The notes: generated by a model not told the origin, from the sequence alone. Shown: positions 42,704-52,150, counted from the first letter of the stretch. The stretch: 64,000 bases of DNA from an uncultured Prevotellaceae bacterium (GCA_947306175.1 CAMZFV010000001.1:124001-188000); one strand, 5' to 3'. A program made the numbers and translations.

Positions 42704-44041
42704 CTAACCAGCAGTCTGAAGGAAGATCGGGAATAGACTTTCCAAGCAAATGATGAGGATGCCAGCGACATAGCCTGCGAGAGCAAGTAGGGTGATCTTC
42801 TTCACATACCAGAAGAAGGGAATCTTTTCGATACCCATGGCCACTACACCTGCAGCCGAACCGATGATCAGCAATGAACCACCGACACCGGCACAGAAGG
42901 TCAACAAGTGCCAGAACAAGCCATCCTCGATAAAGGTCATCAGATAGGGGTCGGTCGTGCCAGCAGGAGCCATGGTCTCAAACATCTTGATACATGCCGA
43001 AACCAGCGGCACATTATCGACAATTGACGACAGGACGCCTATGATTGAGGTCATTAACACGGGCTGATGTAACTTGGTGTTCATCTCGTCGGCAAGCGTA
43101 TTCAGCACACCCACCTCAGAGAGAGCCGAAACGGCCATCAGAATGCCCAAGAAGAACAAGATGGTGGGCATGTCGATGGTATGAAGCGCCGATGAAACAC
43201 GGCCACCCATCTTGGAGTCAATCTTGAATCGCTTTACCCAAATCTCGGTCACGCCCCAAATGACACCCAGCGAAAGCACGATGCCCATGAAGGGAGGCAG
43301 ACCCGTGATGGTCTTAAAGATAGGCACAAACAACAGGCCAGAGATGCCGATAATGAGCATTGCCTTGCTCAGGTGGGGATGGCGCTCATGCAGACCAGGG
43401 TTTTTGTCAGCCATTGTGGTCAGGGTCTGCATCTTTCCTTCCTTGATGAAGTACTGGGCGATGAACACAGGAACCACCATAGCCACAATGCTGGGAATGA
43501 GCAGGTTGATAATAAGACCTACGGAAGAAACCTTCTCATCCATCCACAACATAATCGTGGTCACGTCACCGATGGGCGAGAAAGCACCGCCAGCGTTAGC
43601 GGCAATGACAATCAAGCCGGCAAAGAGCCATCGATCCTTTTGGTCACTGAGCAAGCGGCGCAACATCATCACCATAATGATTGTGGTGGTCATGTTATCC
43701 AGCACAGCCGACATCACGAAGGACAACGAGCACAGGATCCACAACAATTGTTTCTTGCTTTTGGCGTGGATATTCTCGGTAATAAAAGAGAACCCGCCAT
43801 AACGGTCGATAATTTCCACAATGGTCATGGCGCCGATGAGGAACACCACAATCTCGCACGTGTCGCCCAACTGCGTCACAATGGCCTCATGGATGTGAGG
43901 ATTGTCGCCCAACAAGGCATATATGCTCCACATGATACCACAGATCAGTAGAGCAAAAGTCGCCTTATTGATGTGGAGAGGGTGTTCCAATGCAATCAGC
44001 AAGTAGCCAATCACAAAGACGATTATCATCGCAGTAATCAT
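42704..44041 (-). CDS. nhaD: Na+/H+ antiporter NhaD family
   Basis: 445 residues, about a dozen hydrophobic segments. Ion transporter superfamily features include SAVLDNMTTTIIMVMML, AANAGGAFSPIGDVTTIMLW and, in the second half, SSIVDNVPLVSA, the duplicated DN(M/V)(T/P) half-site typical of NhaD/ArsB-like carriers. It exchanges Na+ for H+ across the inner membrane. In this genome it would complement the Na+-pumping decarboxylase at 52-57 kb. It is probably cotranscribed with the DUF4293 gene 61 nt upstream. Confidence 0.92.
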   Translation of the reverse strand: MITAMIIVFVIGYLLIALEHPLHINKATFALLICGIMWSIYALLGDNPHIHEAIVTQLGDTCEIVVFLIGAMTIVEIIDRYGGFSFITENIHAKSKKQLLWILCSLSFVMSAVLDNMTTTIIMVMMLRRLLSDQKDRWLFAGLIVIAANAGGAFSPIGDVTTIMLWMDEKVSSVGLIINLLIPSIVAMVVPVFIAQYFIKEGKMQTLTTMADKNPGLHERHPHLSKAMLIIGISGLLFVPIFKTITGLPPFMGIVLSLGVIWGVTEIWVKRFKIDSKMGGRVSSALHTIDMPTILFFLGILMAVSALSEVGVLNTLADEMNTKLHQPVLMTSIIGVLSSIVDNVPLVSACIKMFETMAPAGTTDPYLMTFIEDGLFWHLLTFCAGVGGSLLIIGSAAGVVAMGIEKIPFFWYVKKITLLALAGYVAGILIICLESLFPIFLQTAG

Positions 44042-44102
44042 CGCCTGTCAGTGTTTTTAAGGGTCGAGTGATTAGTTCGTTGTTTTGAATAATAAGTGTC
44101 TA

Positions 44103-44552
44103 TTACCTGAGCCTATCGGCGTCACGCAGTTTTTTCTTGTCGTTAGACATCGCCTTGTGGGCCATCATCAGGAATATGATTGACAGCACAGGCAGCAGCA
44201 CATACCAATGCCATGTAACAGTCCAGCCCGTACGGTTGTTCACAATAAATGCCTGTACGCAGATGGCAATCAGCATGGCAAGCCCGATGATGATGTCAAC
44301 AAAGCAGACCGTCATCTGGCGCTGCAAATTCTTGAAGAGGAAAATGTCAATGAACGCCAACAAAGAGATAAGGATAATGAGCGTGATCAGCAATGCGTTG
44401 ACATGCAAGTTGCCAGCCCTTCCACTTTCAAGAGCTCCGTAAAGGACAGTCTTGTCAGCCAGCTCAAACGTCAAAGCGGGGAAAAAGGCGAATACTACCA
44501 TTAGAATCACTGCAATGAGCAGGTAAATCGATTGGATACGTTGAATAACCAT
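44103..44552 (-). CDS. DUF4293 family membrane protein
   Basis: 149 residues with four hydrophobic segments (about 7-27, 50-70, 80-101, 113-131) and a basic C-terminal tail (SNDKKKLRDADRLR). The family is confined to Bacteroidetes and its function is unknown. It is first gene before nhaD in the same direction and is read from the palindromic promoter at 44583-44600. Confidence 0.88.
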   Translation of the reverse strand: MVIQRIQSIYLLIAVILMVVFAFFPALTFELADKTVLYGALESGRAGNLHVNALLITLIILISLLAFIDIFLFKNLQRQMTVCFVDIIIGLAMLIAICVQAFIVNNRTGWTVTWHWYVLLPVLSIIFLMMAHKAMSNDKKKLRDADRLR

Positions 44553-44582
44553 AAATTAGATATTTTAATAGTTTGTAGTGAC

Positions 44583-44600
44583 TAATTTTGCGCAAAATTA
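44583..44600. promoter_or_regulatory. Perfectly palindromic pair of -7 boxes between divergent genes
   Basis: TAATTTTGCGCAAAATTA is an 18-bp perfect palindrome made of two TAnnTTTG boxes back to back, one per strand (plus 44583-44590, minus 44600-44593). The minus box is 41 nt before the DUF4293 ATG. The plus gene also has a closer -7 box at 44664. Confidence 0.8.
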
Positions 44601-44663
44601 CGGAAATATTTCTATAATGAACATAAATCACCAAGAAAATTCGCTATAAAACGCATTTATTAT

Positions 44664-44671
44664 TATTTTTG
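44664..44671 (+). promoter_or_regulatory. -7 box for the TPR-dnaG operon
   Basis: TATTTTTG, 48 nt before the chosen TPR start at 44720. Confidence 0.5.
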
Positions 44672-44684
44672 CATCATATTTGCT

Positions 44685-44723
44685 ATGTCTCCACAAGAAA
44701 ATCAAATGCAAACGACCAAATGA
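44685..44723 (+). other. Possible 12-codon leader ORF overlapping the TPR gene start
   Basis: ATG at 44685, 12 codons (MSPQENQMQTTK) and TGA at 44721-44723. The stop overlaps the ATG of the TPR gene as ATGA, the arrangement seen in translationally coupled genes. It could be chance. Confidence 0.3.
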
Positions 44724-46942
44724 CCATTCAAGAAATAGAAAATACCCATCGTCAAGCAACTCAATGTATCAATGATGCCGAGGTGAGCGATGCACTCGCT
44801 CTAGTCTCTGACTTGGTCAATCAACTGGGACGCGGTGATTTGAATGATGAGTTGGAACGCCTGCGCATTTCCTACACGTTTATGCTCAAGTATTTAGAGC
44901 AAGGCGTGATGGATCCTCAACGCGACGAAATCTTGTCGGGTATCCGTCAGTCGTTATACACGCTGAATGACCAAAGCTACATCGGCTTGCTGGATGCTAC
45001 AAGTCCCGAGGTCTTTTATGTGCGTCGGCGTGAACTCGCAGGCTCGTCTCTGGTCAATATTGTGGAGAAATATCGTGAAACGCTCAAGGAATTGTCTCTT
45101 GTTCAAATCTCTCCCGAACAACAGGGTGACAGTCATGTCATTTTGTCACGCTTGCGCCAAGCCGAGGAATTGGAAACCAAGCTGTTTAATCGCGTGTGGT
45201 CCACCTTCCCCATGTCGAGTGATGATGCTGGAACGCTCAAGTTGTGTATCACAGGCGATATCCTGCCGGTACATACCCGATGCCTGATTGTCTCGGCACT
45301 GTTCCTGGGACTGATGAAATTCTATGATGAGAACAAATTGCTCATCCTGCTGGAAACCTACTCGCTGAGCGATGATTTACAGGTGCAGCTGCGCGCCTTG
45401 ACTTGTGCCATGCTCACCTTGTTGGCTCATCGTAAACGCACATCGTCTTCTAAGAGCATACAGACACGTCTTGCCACCATGCTTGACACGCCTGATTTTA
45501 ATCATGACGTGTGGAGTATCCAGGTGCAGCTTGCCCGTTCCCGCAATACCGAGAATGTGAAACAACGCGTGCGCAACGACCTCATCCCCAACATCATGAA
45601 GATGCGCCCCGACATCATCGACAAACTCAAGGATAAAGACTCTCAAATCATTGACTTGAGCGATATCGAGGCTAATCCCGAATGGCAAGACTGGCTGGAT
45701 CAGAGCGGCATCACCAAACGCATTGAAGAATTTAACGAGATGCAACTGGAGGGAAGTGACGTGTTCATTGCCACATTTGCCCATTTGAAGACCTTCCCGT
45801 TCTTTAAGACATTGAGTAACTGGTTTTTGCCTTTCTATGCCGCCCATTCTTCGGTGGTTGAGAATTTGGGAGCCAGCAAGATGAATCTTGCCGAGGTGAT
45901 ACAACATGCACCCTACTTGTGCAATAGCGACAAATACTCATTCTGCCTGTCGCTGGGAGCCTTGCCCGAGTCACAACGCACAATGATGTCGGCACAACTG
46001 GAAGAACAGAACGCCGCCTTGAACGAGGCAAAGCAGTCTGAATTGCCGGATGAGCGCAAGCGCCGTGTGAGCGTTATCAATGCCTTTGTGCAGGATTTGT
46101 ACCGCTTCTTCAAGCTGTTCTCTCGCCGTCGTGAATTCATCGCCATAATGGATGACCCTGGGTTGGATATGACCGACTGTCTGCCCTTGGCTCAAGTCAC
46201 CCGTGATGCCCACGTGCTGGAATTGCTGGGCGCATTGTACTTCAAGAACGCGTTCTATGATGACGCCATCAAGTGTTTCACCCGCCTCGAAGGAATGGAT
46301 GAAGTCACTGATGGGCACATCTACCAGAAAATTGGTTTCGCATACCAGAATGCAGGCAAGATGAGCCAAGCACTCAATTATTATAAGCGATACGAATTGT
46401 TGCACGAGGAAGATGTCTGGAACATCCGACACATCGCGGCATGTTACCGTAGCCTTGGCAAGACTGAAAAAGCCCTTGAATATTACAAGCGGGCAGATGC
46501 GCTTTCGCCCGACAACGTCTCGTTGACGTTAACCATCGGACATGTGCTGCTGGAGCAGAACCGCACCAGCGAAGCCTTGCAACAATATTTCAAGGCCGAC
46601 TTGATGGAAGGCTCAAAACATCGTGCATGGCGTCCTATCGCATGGTGCTCGTTCCTGTTGAGCGACTATGACCGCGCTCTTGATTACTATGACCGCATTG
46701 AGCGAGACGACAAGCCTACAGCCCAAGATATGCTCAACCGCGGCCACGTACTGCTGTGCCAAGGACGAACCGAGGAGGCCATCGGCACCTACAGGCAATC
46801 GTTGGCCATGATGGATGGTGACGCCAAAGCCTTCCGCGCTACTTTCAAGGGTGATGCGATGGAACTGAGACTGCATGGTGTTTCGACTGTTGACCAAGCG
46901 TTGATTCCCGATGCCGTTTGTGGAGAAACCTCTCAACCGTAA
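44720..46942 (+). CDS. TPR-repeat protein of unknown function
   Basis: 740 residues from ATG 44720 (the frame is open to 44669, but the -7 box lies there). Almost wholly alpha-helical, no signal peptide and no membrane segment. TPR units are clear in the C-terminal third: ALYFKNAFYDDAIKCFTRLE, HIYQKIGFAYQNAGKMSQAL, RHIAACYRSLGKTEKALEYY and LTIGHVLLEQNRTSEALQQY. The N-terminal 480 residues are not recognised. dnaG follows after 8 nt, so the two are probably cotranscribed. A scaffold role is the usual TPR expectation. Confidence 0.82.
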   Translation: MTIQEIENTHRQATQCINDAEVSDALALVSDLVNQLGRGDLNDELERLRISYTFMLKYLEQGVMDPQRDEILSGIRQSLYTLNDQSYIGLLDATSPEVFYVRRRELAGSSLVNIVEKYRETLKELSLVQISPEQQGDSHVILSRLRQAEELETKLFNRVWSTFPMSSDDAGTLKLCITGDILPVHTRCLIVSALFLGLMKFYDENKLLILLETYSLSDDLQVQLRALTCAMLTLLAHRKRTSSSKSIQTRLATMLDTPDFNHDVWSIQVQLARSRNTENVKQRVRNDLIPNIMKMRPDIIDKLKDKDSQIIDLSDIEANPEWQDWLDQSGITKRIEEFNEMQLEGSDVFIATFAHLKTFPFFKTLSNWFLPFYAAHSSVVENLGASKMNLAEVIQHAPYLCNSDKYSFCLSLGALPESQRTMMSAQLEEQNAALNEAKQSELPDERKRRVSVINAFVQDLYRFFKLFSRRREFIAIMDDPGLDMTDCLPLAQVTRDAHVLELLGALYFKNAFYDDAIKCFTRLEGMDEVTDGHIYQKIGFAYQNAGKMSQALNYYKRYELLHEEDVWNIRHIAACYRSLGKTEKALEYYKRADALSPDNVSLTLTIGHVLLEQNRTSEALQQYFKADLMEGSKHRAWRPIAWCSFLLSDYDRALDYYDRIERDDKPTAQDMLNRGHVLLCQGRTEEAIGTYRQSLAMMDGDAKAFRATFKGDAMELRLHGVSTVDQALIPDAVCGETSQP

Positions 46943-46950
46943 AAAAGATA

Positions 46951-49200
46951 ATGATAGACCACAATACAGTACAGCAGATTCTTGACACCGCCGATATTGT
47001 CGATGTGGTGAGCGACTTTGTGGCGCTTAAGCGGCGCGGAGCCAACTGGATAGGGCTGTGCCCGTTCCACAATGACCGCAGGCCGTCATTCTATGTGTCG
47101 CGGGCCAAGGGAATCTGTAAGTGCTTTGCTTGTGGTGAAGGTGGCAGTGCGGTCAACTTCATCATGAAGCATGAACAGCTCAGTTACCCTGAAGCGCTGC
47201 GTTACCTTGCCCGCAAGTATCACATTGAGATTCAGGAAAAAGAACTCACCGACGAGGAAAAGCAGGCTCAGACCGAGCGCGAAGCGATGCTTATGCTCAA
47301 CGAGTGGGCTTGTTCCTATTTCGAGAAGCAACTGCATGAAACCCAGGCAGGTCAGGACATCGGATTGACCTATTTCAAAGAACGTGGGTTTAATGATGCG
47401 ACCATCAAGGAATTCCGTTTAGGTTATTCCAGCGAGGGGTATGACGATTTCTATAAAGCCGCAGTTGCTCAAGGATTTAATCCTCAGTTGTTATTCGATG
47501 TGGGATTGTGTATTGCCGACGGTCGTGGCGGAGGTCGAGACCGTTTCCGCGGTCGCGTGATGTTCCCGATCATGAACATTGCCGGCAAGGTGATCGCCTT
47601 TGGCGGCAGAACGCTCAAGAAGGATAAGGATATTGCCAAATATGTCAATTCACCCGAGTCTGTCATCTATTCCAAGCGAGATGTCATATATGGTCTATAT
47701 CAAGCTAAGCGTGAAATCAGCAAGGCGGACAAATGCTTTATTGTGGAGGGCTATGCAGACGTCATTTCCATGCACCAAGCAGGATTCAAGAACGTTATCG
47801 CCTCATCGGGTACTGCATTGACCGAGGGACATATCCATGCCATTCGCCGCTTTACAAACAATGTGACTGAGATGTTTGACGGTGATGCTGCAGGTATCAA
47901 GGCGGCCATCCGCGGTGTGGACATGTTGCTCAAGGAGGGTCTGAACATCAAGGTATTGCCCTTACCCCCCGAAGACGATCCGGATACCTTCGTTCGTGCA
48001 CACAGCTACGCCGAAGTCGAGCAATATATAGAAGAAAACGAGGCTGACTTTATCAATTTCAAGTCAAGTGTGGTGCTCAAGGACGCCAAGAATGATCCCA
48101 TCAAGCGAACTGCAGCCATTACCGATGTGGTCAAGTCCATTGCCCTCATCCCTGATGAGATTGCCCGAATGGTTTATGCCAAGGAATGCAGCAACATGTT
48201 CAGCATGGACGAACAGGCCATCCTGCGACAGATCAAGCATTATCGCGGCAAATACCAGGAACAATGGCGCAAAGAGCGTCAGCAACAACAGGCCCGAGAG
48301 CAGCGCATGGCAGCACAATCGGGCGAGAATGTCCCGCAAGTTGTTGGTCCAGATGATATGCCACCTGCCCCCCTACCCGACGATTTCACTCCGGAGGTGG
48401 GACCTGTTGAGACGTCACCTTTGGCCACTGCTGCCACCGCGAATGTGGCTAATGGAGTCCATGTTCAGGAGCGAGAGGTCATCAGGTTGATTGTCAACTA
48501 TGGCATGTGCTACTTGGCTGATACACAATATGAAGACGGTTCGATGCGTCCAACGACAGTTTTGGAGTACATTAATAATGAACTGATGCTTGACAGCATG
48601 TCATTCAGTGACCAGTTATATCTCCGCACTTTTGAGATTGCCAAGCAGTACATTACACCGTTTTACAGCGATTTAGAGGAGTTCAAGGTCAAGTTGGAAG
48701 AGCGAACCCGTCAATACATTGCCGAGGAAATGGCTAAAACTGATGACGAGGAGCCCGAAGCATTAGACAGTGCCGCACTCATTAATGCTCAGGAACGTAA
48801 AGAGAAAAACGTTCTAGCTAAAGCCAATGTCATGGACAATAACGAGCAAACCGAGTATAGAAGTGGTTACCTGATGAAGGTGCTCTGCTCTATTGACGAT
48901 GATGACGTGCGCCAGTTGGCTTGCGATTTGGCCACCGACAACATGCCGCAACTCAGTAAGATCCACACTCAGTATGCCGTTATCGTAGAGGAACGTGACA
49001 AACTTCAAAGCATTGTTCCCGAGCGCATCTACAACTGGAAAAATGCACTGTTGGTAATGAGGATCAACGAGGTCAAGGACCAAATTGCGCACGCCAGTCC
49101 TGAGCAGCTGCCGCAACTCATGGAGCAATTGCAGGAGCTTTACGGTGTGCGGCATAAGTTAGCGGCCATTATTGGTGACCGCGTGGTAAATCCCAAGTGA
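46951..49200 (+). CDS. dnaG: DNA primase
   Basis: 749 residues from ATG 46951, the family start. CHC2 zinc finger Cys37, His40, Cys58, Cys61; catalytic TOPRIM domain with Glu266 (IVEGYADV) and Asp310/Asp312 (DGDAAG). A Gln/Pro-rich linker (about 445-520) separates the catalytic core from a C-terminal helical DnaB-binding region. DnaG makes RNA primers for replication. The linker is longer than in E. coli, as in other Bacteroidetes. Confidence 0.96.
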   Translation: MIDHNTVQQILDTADIVDVVSDFVALKRRGANWIGLCPFHNDRRPSFYVSRAKGICKCFACGEGGSAVNFIMKHEQLSYPEALRYLARKYHIEIQEKELTDEEKQAQTEREAMLMLNEWACSYFEKQLHETQAGQDIGLTYFKERGFNDATIKEFRLGYSSEGYDDFYKAAVAQGFNPQLLFDVGLCIADGRGGGRDRFRGRVMFPIMNIAGKVIAFGGRTLKKDKDIAKYVNSPESVIYSKRDVIYGLYQAKREISKADKCFIVEGYADVISMHQAGFKNVIASSGTALTEGHIHAIRRFTNNVTEMFDGDAAGIKAAIRGVDMLLKEGLNIKVLPLPPEDDPDTFVRAHSYAEVEQYIEENEADFINFKSSVVLKDAKNDPIKRTAAITDVVKSIALIPDEIARMVYAKECSNMFSMDEQAILRQIKHYRGKYQEQWRKERQQQQAREQRMAAQSGENVPQVVGPDDMPPAPLPDDFTPEVGPVETSPLATAATANVANGVHVQEREVIRLIVNYGMCYLADTQYEDGSMRPTTVLEYINNELMLDSMSFSDQLYLRTFEIAKQYITPFYSDLEEFKVKLEERTRQYIAEEMAKTDDEEPEALDSAALINAQERKEKNVLAKANVMDNNEQTEYRSGYLMKVLCSIDDDDVRQLACDLATDNMPQLSKIHTQYAVIVEERDKLQSIVPERIYNWKNALLVMRINEVKDQIAHASPEQLPQLMEQLQELYGVRHKLAAIIGDRVVNPK

Positions 49201-49241
49201 CTTTTTGATATTGAAATTTCTTAAAAAATCATTCTCTTAGC

Positions 49242-49276
49242 GTGGCAAATTGTGTAATAATTACTAAATTTGCCAC
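49242..49276. promoter_or_regulatory. 35-bp near-perfect palindrome over a -7 box
   Basis: Outer arms GTGGCAAATT (49242-49251) and AATTTGCCAC (49267-49276) are perfect, and the centre GTAATAATTAC is itself symmetric; 15 of 17 possible pairs match around base 49259. The right arm contains the TAAATTTG -7 box (49265-49272) of the LysM gene. This is a good candidate operator. Confidence 0.8.
49265..49272 (+). promoter_or_regulatory. -7 box for the LysM/barrel operon
   Basis: TAAATTTG, 73 nt before the ATG at 49346, inside the right arm of the 35-bp palindrome. Confidence 0.55.
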
Positions 49277-49345
49277 ATATTTTGTGCCGTTGTGACGCAA
49301 AATATTAAACCATTACTTTAAGCATAAATAGACAATCATCTGATT

Positions 49346-51361
49346 ATGAAAATCAAGAATATCATACTGTTGGCCGTGATGGCCTTTGCCGCTTTATCGT
49401 CTCAGGCTCAATTAAACTTGCCCAAAACCAACATTGACGGCATAGAGTTATATTATTATGTGACTGGTACCAACGAGAGCATTTATGACATTGCCGCCAA
49501 ACTTGGCGTGACCAAGGACTATATCATCAAGAATAATCCTGATGCTGCCGATGGAATAACCAACGGAATGACCCTGCATTTCCCTGTCAATGAGGGAGAT
49601 GTTGTGCCACAGCAAGTCACCGCCCCCCAAGTAAGAATCCATAAAGTTGTGCAAGGTGAAACCCTCTATGGTCTTGCTAAACGCTATGGTACTACTGTCG
49701 ATGAGTTTATTGCAGCCAACCCCGAAGCAGAGAAAGGACTCCAAATAGGTCAGAAATTGATCATTCCCGACCAGGCCAATGATGCCAACCAACAGGTGCG
49801 TGATGCCTTCGGCAGCAATTCGAGCATCCCTCAGGTAAGTGTACCGACAGCCACCGACGCGGTTTTCCACACTATACAGGACGGCGAGAGCATTTACAGT
49901 ATCGCTAAGCAATACAACGCCACAATCGAGGGCATCATTACCGCTAATCCCGGCCTCAAGCCTGACGAATACATTGCAGGCACCAAAGTGAAAGTCGTGC
50001 CTAACTCGGCACTGCCGTTCATCTATGAGCGCGAGGGCCGACGCAATTACAAGTACGAGGTTAAACGTGGAGAGACTTATGCCTCAATAGCAGCCGATAA
50101 TGGCATCACCGAGCAGGAACTCAAGGAAGCCAACCCTGACTTGAAAAAGGTCAAGAAAGGCAAAACCATCATCTTGCCCAAGCACTTTGCCGAGCGAGTG
50201 ACTGGCGAGATGGCTACCATACCCCTGGATGAGTTGCGTGCCTACTATGAGCCCCGCATCCAAGATCTGTATGACAATCTGGTCGCCAAACGACTGGAGA
50301 ACGAGGTAAACATCGCCATGATCCTCCCCTTCCAGCTGCATAAGAGCGCTCCGCCCAAACAGGCCTATCTCTACACCGATTTCTATAAAGGTTTCCTCCT
50401 TGCGCTTGATGAAGCCGCAAAGGATTGTCCTAAGCACTTCAACCTCAAAGTCTATGACACCCAGCACAACCTGAATGTCACCGACAGTATCCTGGCATTA
50501 CCTGAACTCAAGACGATGAATTTCATTATTGCACCCAGCGAACCTCAGCAACTGTCAAGGATCAACGCTTTCGGCAAGACCAATAGTGTGCCCGTGCTTA
50601 ACTGCTTCACGACCAAGAATGAGGACTACCTGGACAATCCCTACGTCTATCAGGTGAATACGCCCACTGGTGAGCTGATGCACAATGTGATGCGCTGGTT
50701 TGATGAGCAGTTCAAGGGTTATAACGTGATTTTCCTGAATGCCGCAAGCGATAATGACAAGGAGATGTTTGAGCACATCCGCAACCACATCACCCACAAG
50801 AAATATAACACCTCCACGATAAACGTGAATGGTGACTTGACCTATGACGACATCTCCAACAAGATGAACCCGGGTTCAAAATATGTCTTTATTCCCTCAT
50901 CAGGTGACAAGAACCTCATCAAGAGATTCGTGAAAGCCCTCAAGGAGGTCAAGAGCGAGCGCTTTGACTGTGATCTGTCACTCATCGCTTATCCTGAGTA
51001 TGTGCTTTATCTCAAGGATTATCAGACTGATTTGCAGGATATTGATACCTATATGTTCTCGCGCTTCTTTAATGCAAAGGGTTACCGCACCCGCAATCTG
51101 GATGCCGCCTACAAGGCCAACTATGATGGTGAGCCGTTGAAGGGTGAGCCCTATATGGCCCTTTATGGCTGGGATGCCGGTATGTATCTGCTCAAGTCTT
51201 TGGGCGTTGACGGACGCATCGATGAGGACACCCCCTTGTATGAGGGTGTGCAGACCAGTTTCCGTTGGGAGCGTGGTGACAACTGGCGTGGCTTTACTAA
51301 TCAAGCTGTCGATATAGTCCATTTCTCCCCCGATCATCAAATCACCGTTAATGTGAAATGA
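49346..51361 (+). CDS. Exported protein with four LysM-like domains and a type 1 periplasmic-binding domain
   Basis: 671 residues with signal peptide MKIKNIILLAVMAFAALSSQA. Four LysM-type units of about 45 residues: roughly 36-80, 98-141 (HKVVQGETLYGLAKRYGTT), 173-216 (TIQDGESIYSIAKQYNAT) and 231-276 (YEVKRGETYASIAADNGIT). From about 315 the chain resembles a type 1 periplasmic-binding protein (VNIAMILPFQ, DFYKGFLLALDEAA, KYVFIPSSGDKNLI). LysM binds peptidoglycan glycan chains. No ABC transporter genes are nearby, so a transport role is not supported. Its stop overlaps the next ATG (ATGA). Confidence 0.85.
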   Translation: MKIKNIILLAVMAFAALSSQAQLNLPKTNIDGIELYYYVTGTNESIYDIAAKLGVTKDYIIKNNPDAADGITNGMTLHFPVNEGDVVPQQVTAPQVRIHKVVQGETLYGLAKRYGTTVDEFIAANPEAEKGLQIGQKLIIPDQANDANQQVRDAFGSNSSIPQVSVPTATDAVFHTIQDGESIYSIAKQYNATIEGIITANPGLKPDEYIAGTKVKVVPNSALPFIYEREGRRNYKYEVKRGETYASIAADNGITEQELKEANPDLKKVKKGKTIILPKHFAERVTGEMATIPLDELRAYYEPRIQDLYDNLVAKRLENEVNIAMILPFQLHKSAPPKQAYLYTDFYKGFLLALDEAAKDCPKHFNLKVYDTQHNLNVTDSILALPELKTMNFIIAPSEPQQLSRINAFGKTNSVPVLNCFTTKNEDYLDNPYVYQVNTPTGELMHNVMRWFDEQFKGYNVIFLNAASDNDKEMFEHIRNHITHKKYNTSTINVNGDLTYDDISNKMNPGSKYVFIPSSGDKNLIKRFVKALKEVKSERFDCDLSLIAYPEYVLYLKDYQTDLQDIDTYMFSRFFNAKGYRTRNLDAAYKANYDGEPLKGEPYMALYGWDAGMYLLKSLGVDGRIDEDTPLYEGVQTSFRWERGDNWRGFTNQAVDIVHFSPDHQITVNVK

Positions 51362-52038
51362 GACGCTTAGCGTTTATCATCATCGCTGTATTAGCTGCAT
51401 TACCAATCACAGCTCAGACTCATTATGAGGGAACTATAGCTGTCGGTGGTAAAGCAGGTGCGACATTTTCTAAAGTCAATTTCAACCCCTCAGTACAGCA
51501 ATCCATGTTGCCTGGGATTACTGCAGGAGCGATGTTCCGTTACATTGAGGAGAAGAATTTCGGTTTAATTGCTGAACTCAATGTGACGCAACGCGGCTGG
51601 AAAGAAGCCTACGACGATGCTGACTACAACTACAGTCACCGCTTCACGTATTTAGAATTGCCCATCATGACGCATATCTTCTTTGGAAACCAGCGGGTTA
51701 AAGGCTTCTTTAATTTGGGACCGGAGTTGAACATCATGCTTGGTGACGGCATTTCTTCTAACTTTGATTATCAACAGGCCGCTTCGATGGATTACTTCGT
51801 CAAGAATGCCCGTCACATCGAGCAAATGACGATGAAAATCAACAATCGGCTGGACTATGGCATCTGTGGCGGCGCCGGAATGGAAATCAACCTGAACGCA
51901 AAACAGTCTCTATTGCTGGAAGGCCGCTTTTACTATGGTCTGACTGATGTTTTCTCCAGTCATAAAACCGACGTATTCTCAAGTTCCAACTCCATGACCG
52001 TGATGGTGACGCTAGGCTATTTTTACCGATTGAAATAG
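51358..52038 (+). CDS. Outer-membrane beta-barrel protein, PorT-like family
   Basis: 226 residues with signal peptide MRRLAFIIIAVLAALPITAQ. The mature chain has alternating hydrophobic/polar strands (VGGKAGATFSKVNF, FGLIAELNVTQRGW, FTYLELPIMTHIFF, FFNLGPELNIML, YGICGGAGMEINL, LLLEGRFYYGL) and ends MVTLGYFYRLK, a barrel-type C-terminus. This matches the small OMP_b-brl/PorT-like barrels of Bacteroidetes, although true PorT function in type IX secretion is not shown. It starts inside the stop of the LysM gene (4-bp overlap), which implies a joint function. Confidence 0.82.
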   Translation: MRRLAFIIIAVLAALPITAQTHYEGTIAVGGKAGATFSKVNFNPSVQQSMLPGITAGAMFRYIEEKNFGLIAELNVTQRGWKEAYDDADYNYSHRFTYLELPIMTHIFFGNQRVKGFFNLGPELNIMLGDGISSNFDYQQAASMDYFVKNARHIEQMTMKINNRLDYGICGGAGMEINLNAKQSLLLEGRFYYGLTDVFSSHKTDVFSSSNSMTVMVTLGYFYRLK

Positions 52039-52142
52039 CCCATCATCTAAATCATAATTTCATTAGTTAAAAAAATGTTATTTTCACCGATGACAGTCAA
52101 TGTTTTCGGTGCATTGCTACATTATATAAAATATATTTTTTG

Positions 52143-52150
52143 TAATTTTG
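52143..52150 (+). promoter_or_regulatory. -7 box for the methylmalonyl-CoA operon
   Basis: TAATTTTG, 59 nt before the mce ATG. No consensus -33 box. Confidence 0.5.

Noticed and set aside
49346..51361. Annotation as an amino-acid ABC transporter substrate-binding protein
   Set aside because: The binding-protein-like domain is there, but four LysM units and an adjacent outer-membrane barrel replace any ABC permease or ATPase, so a transport label would mislead.
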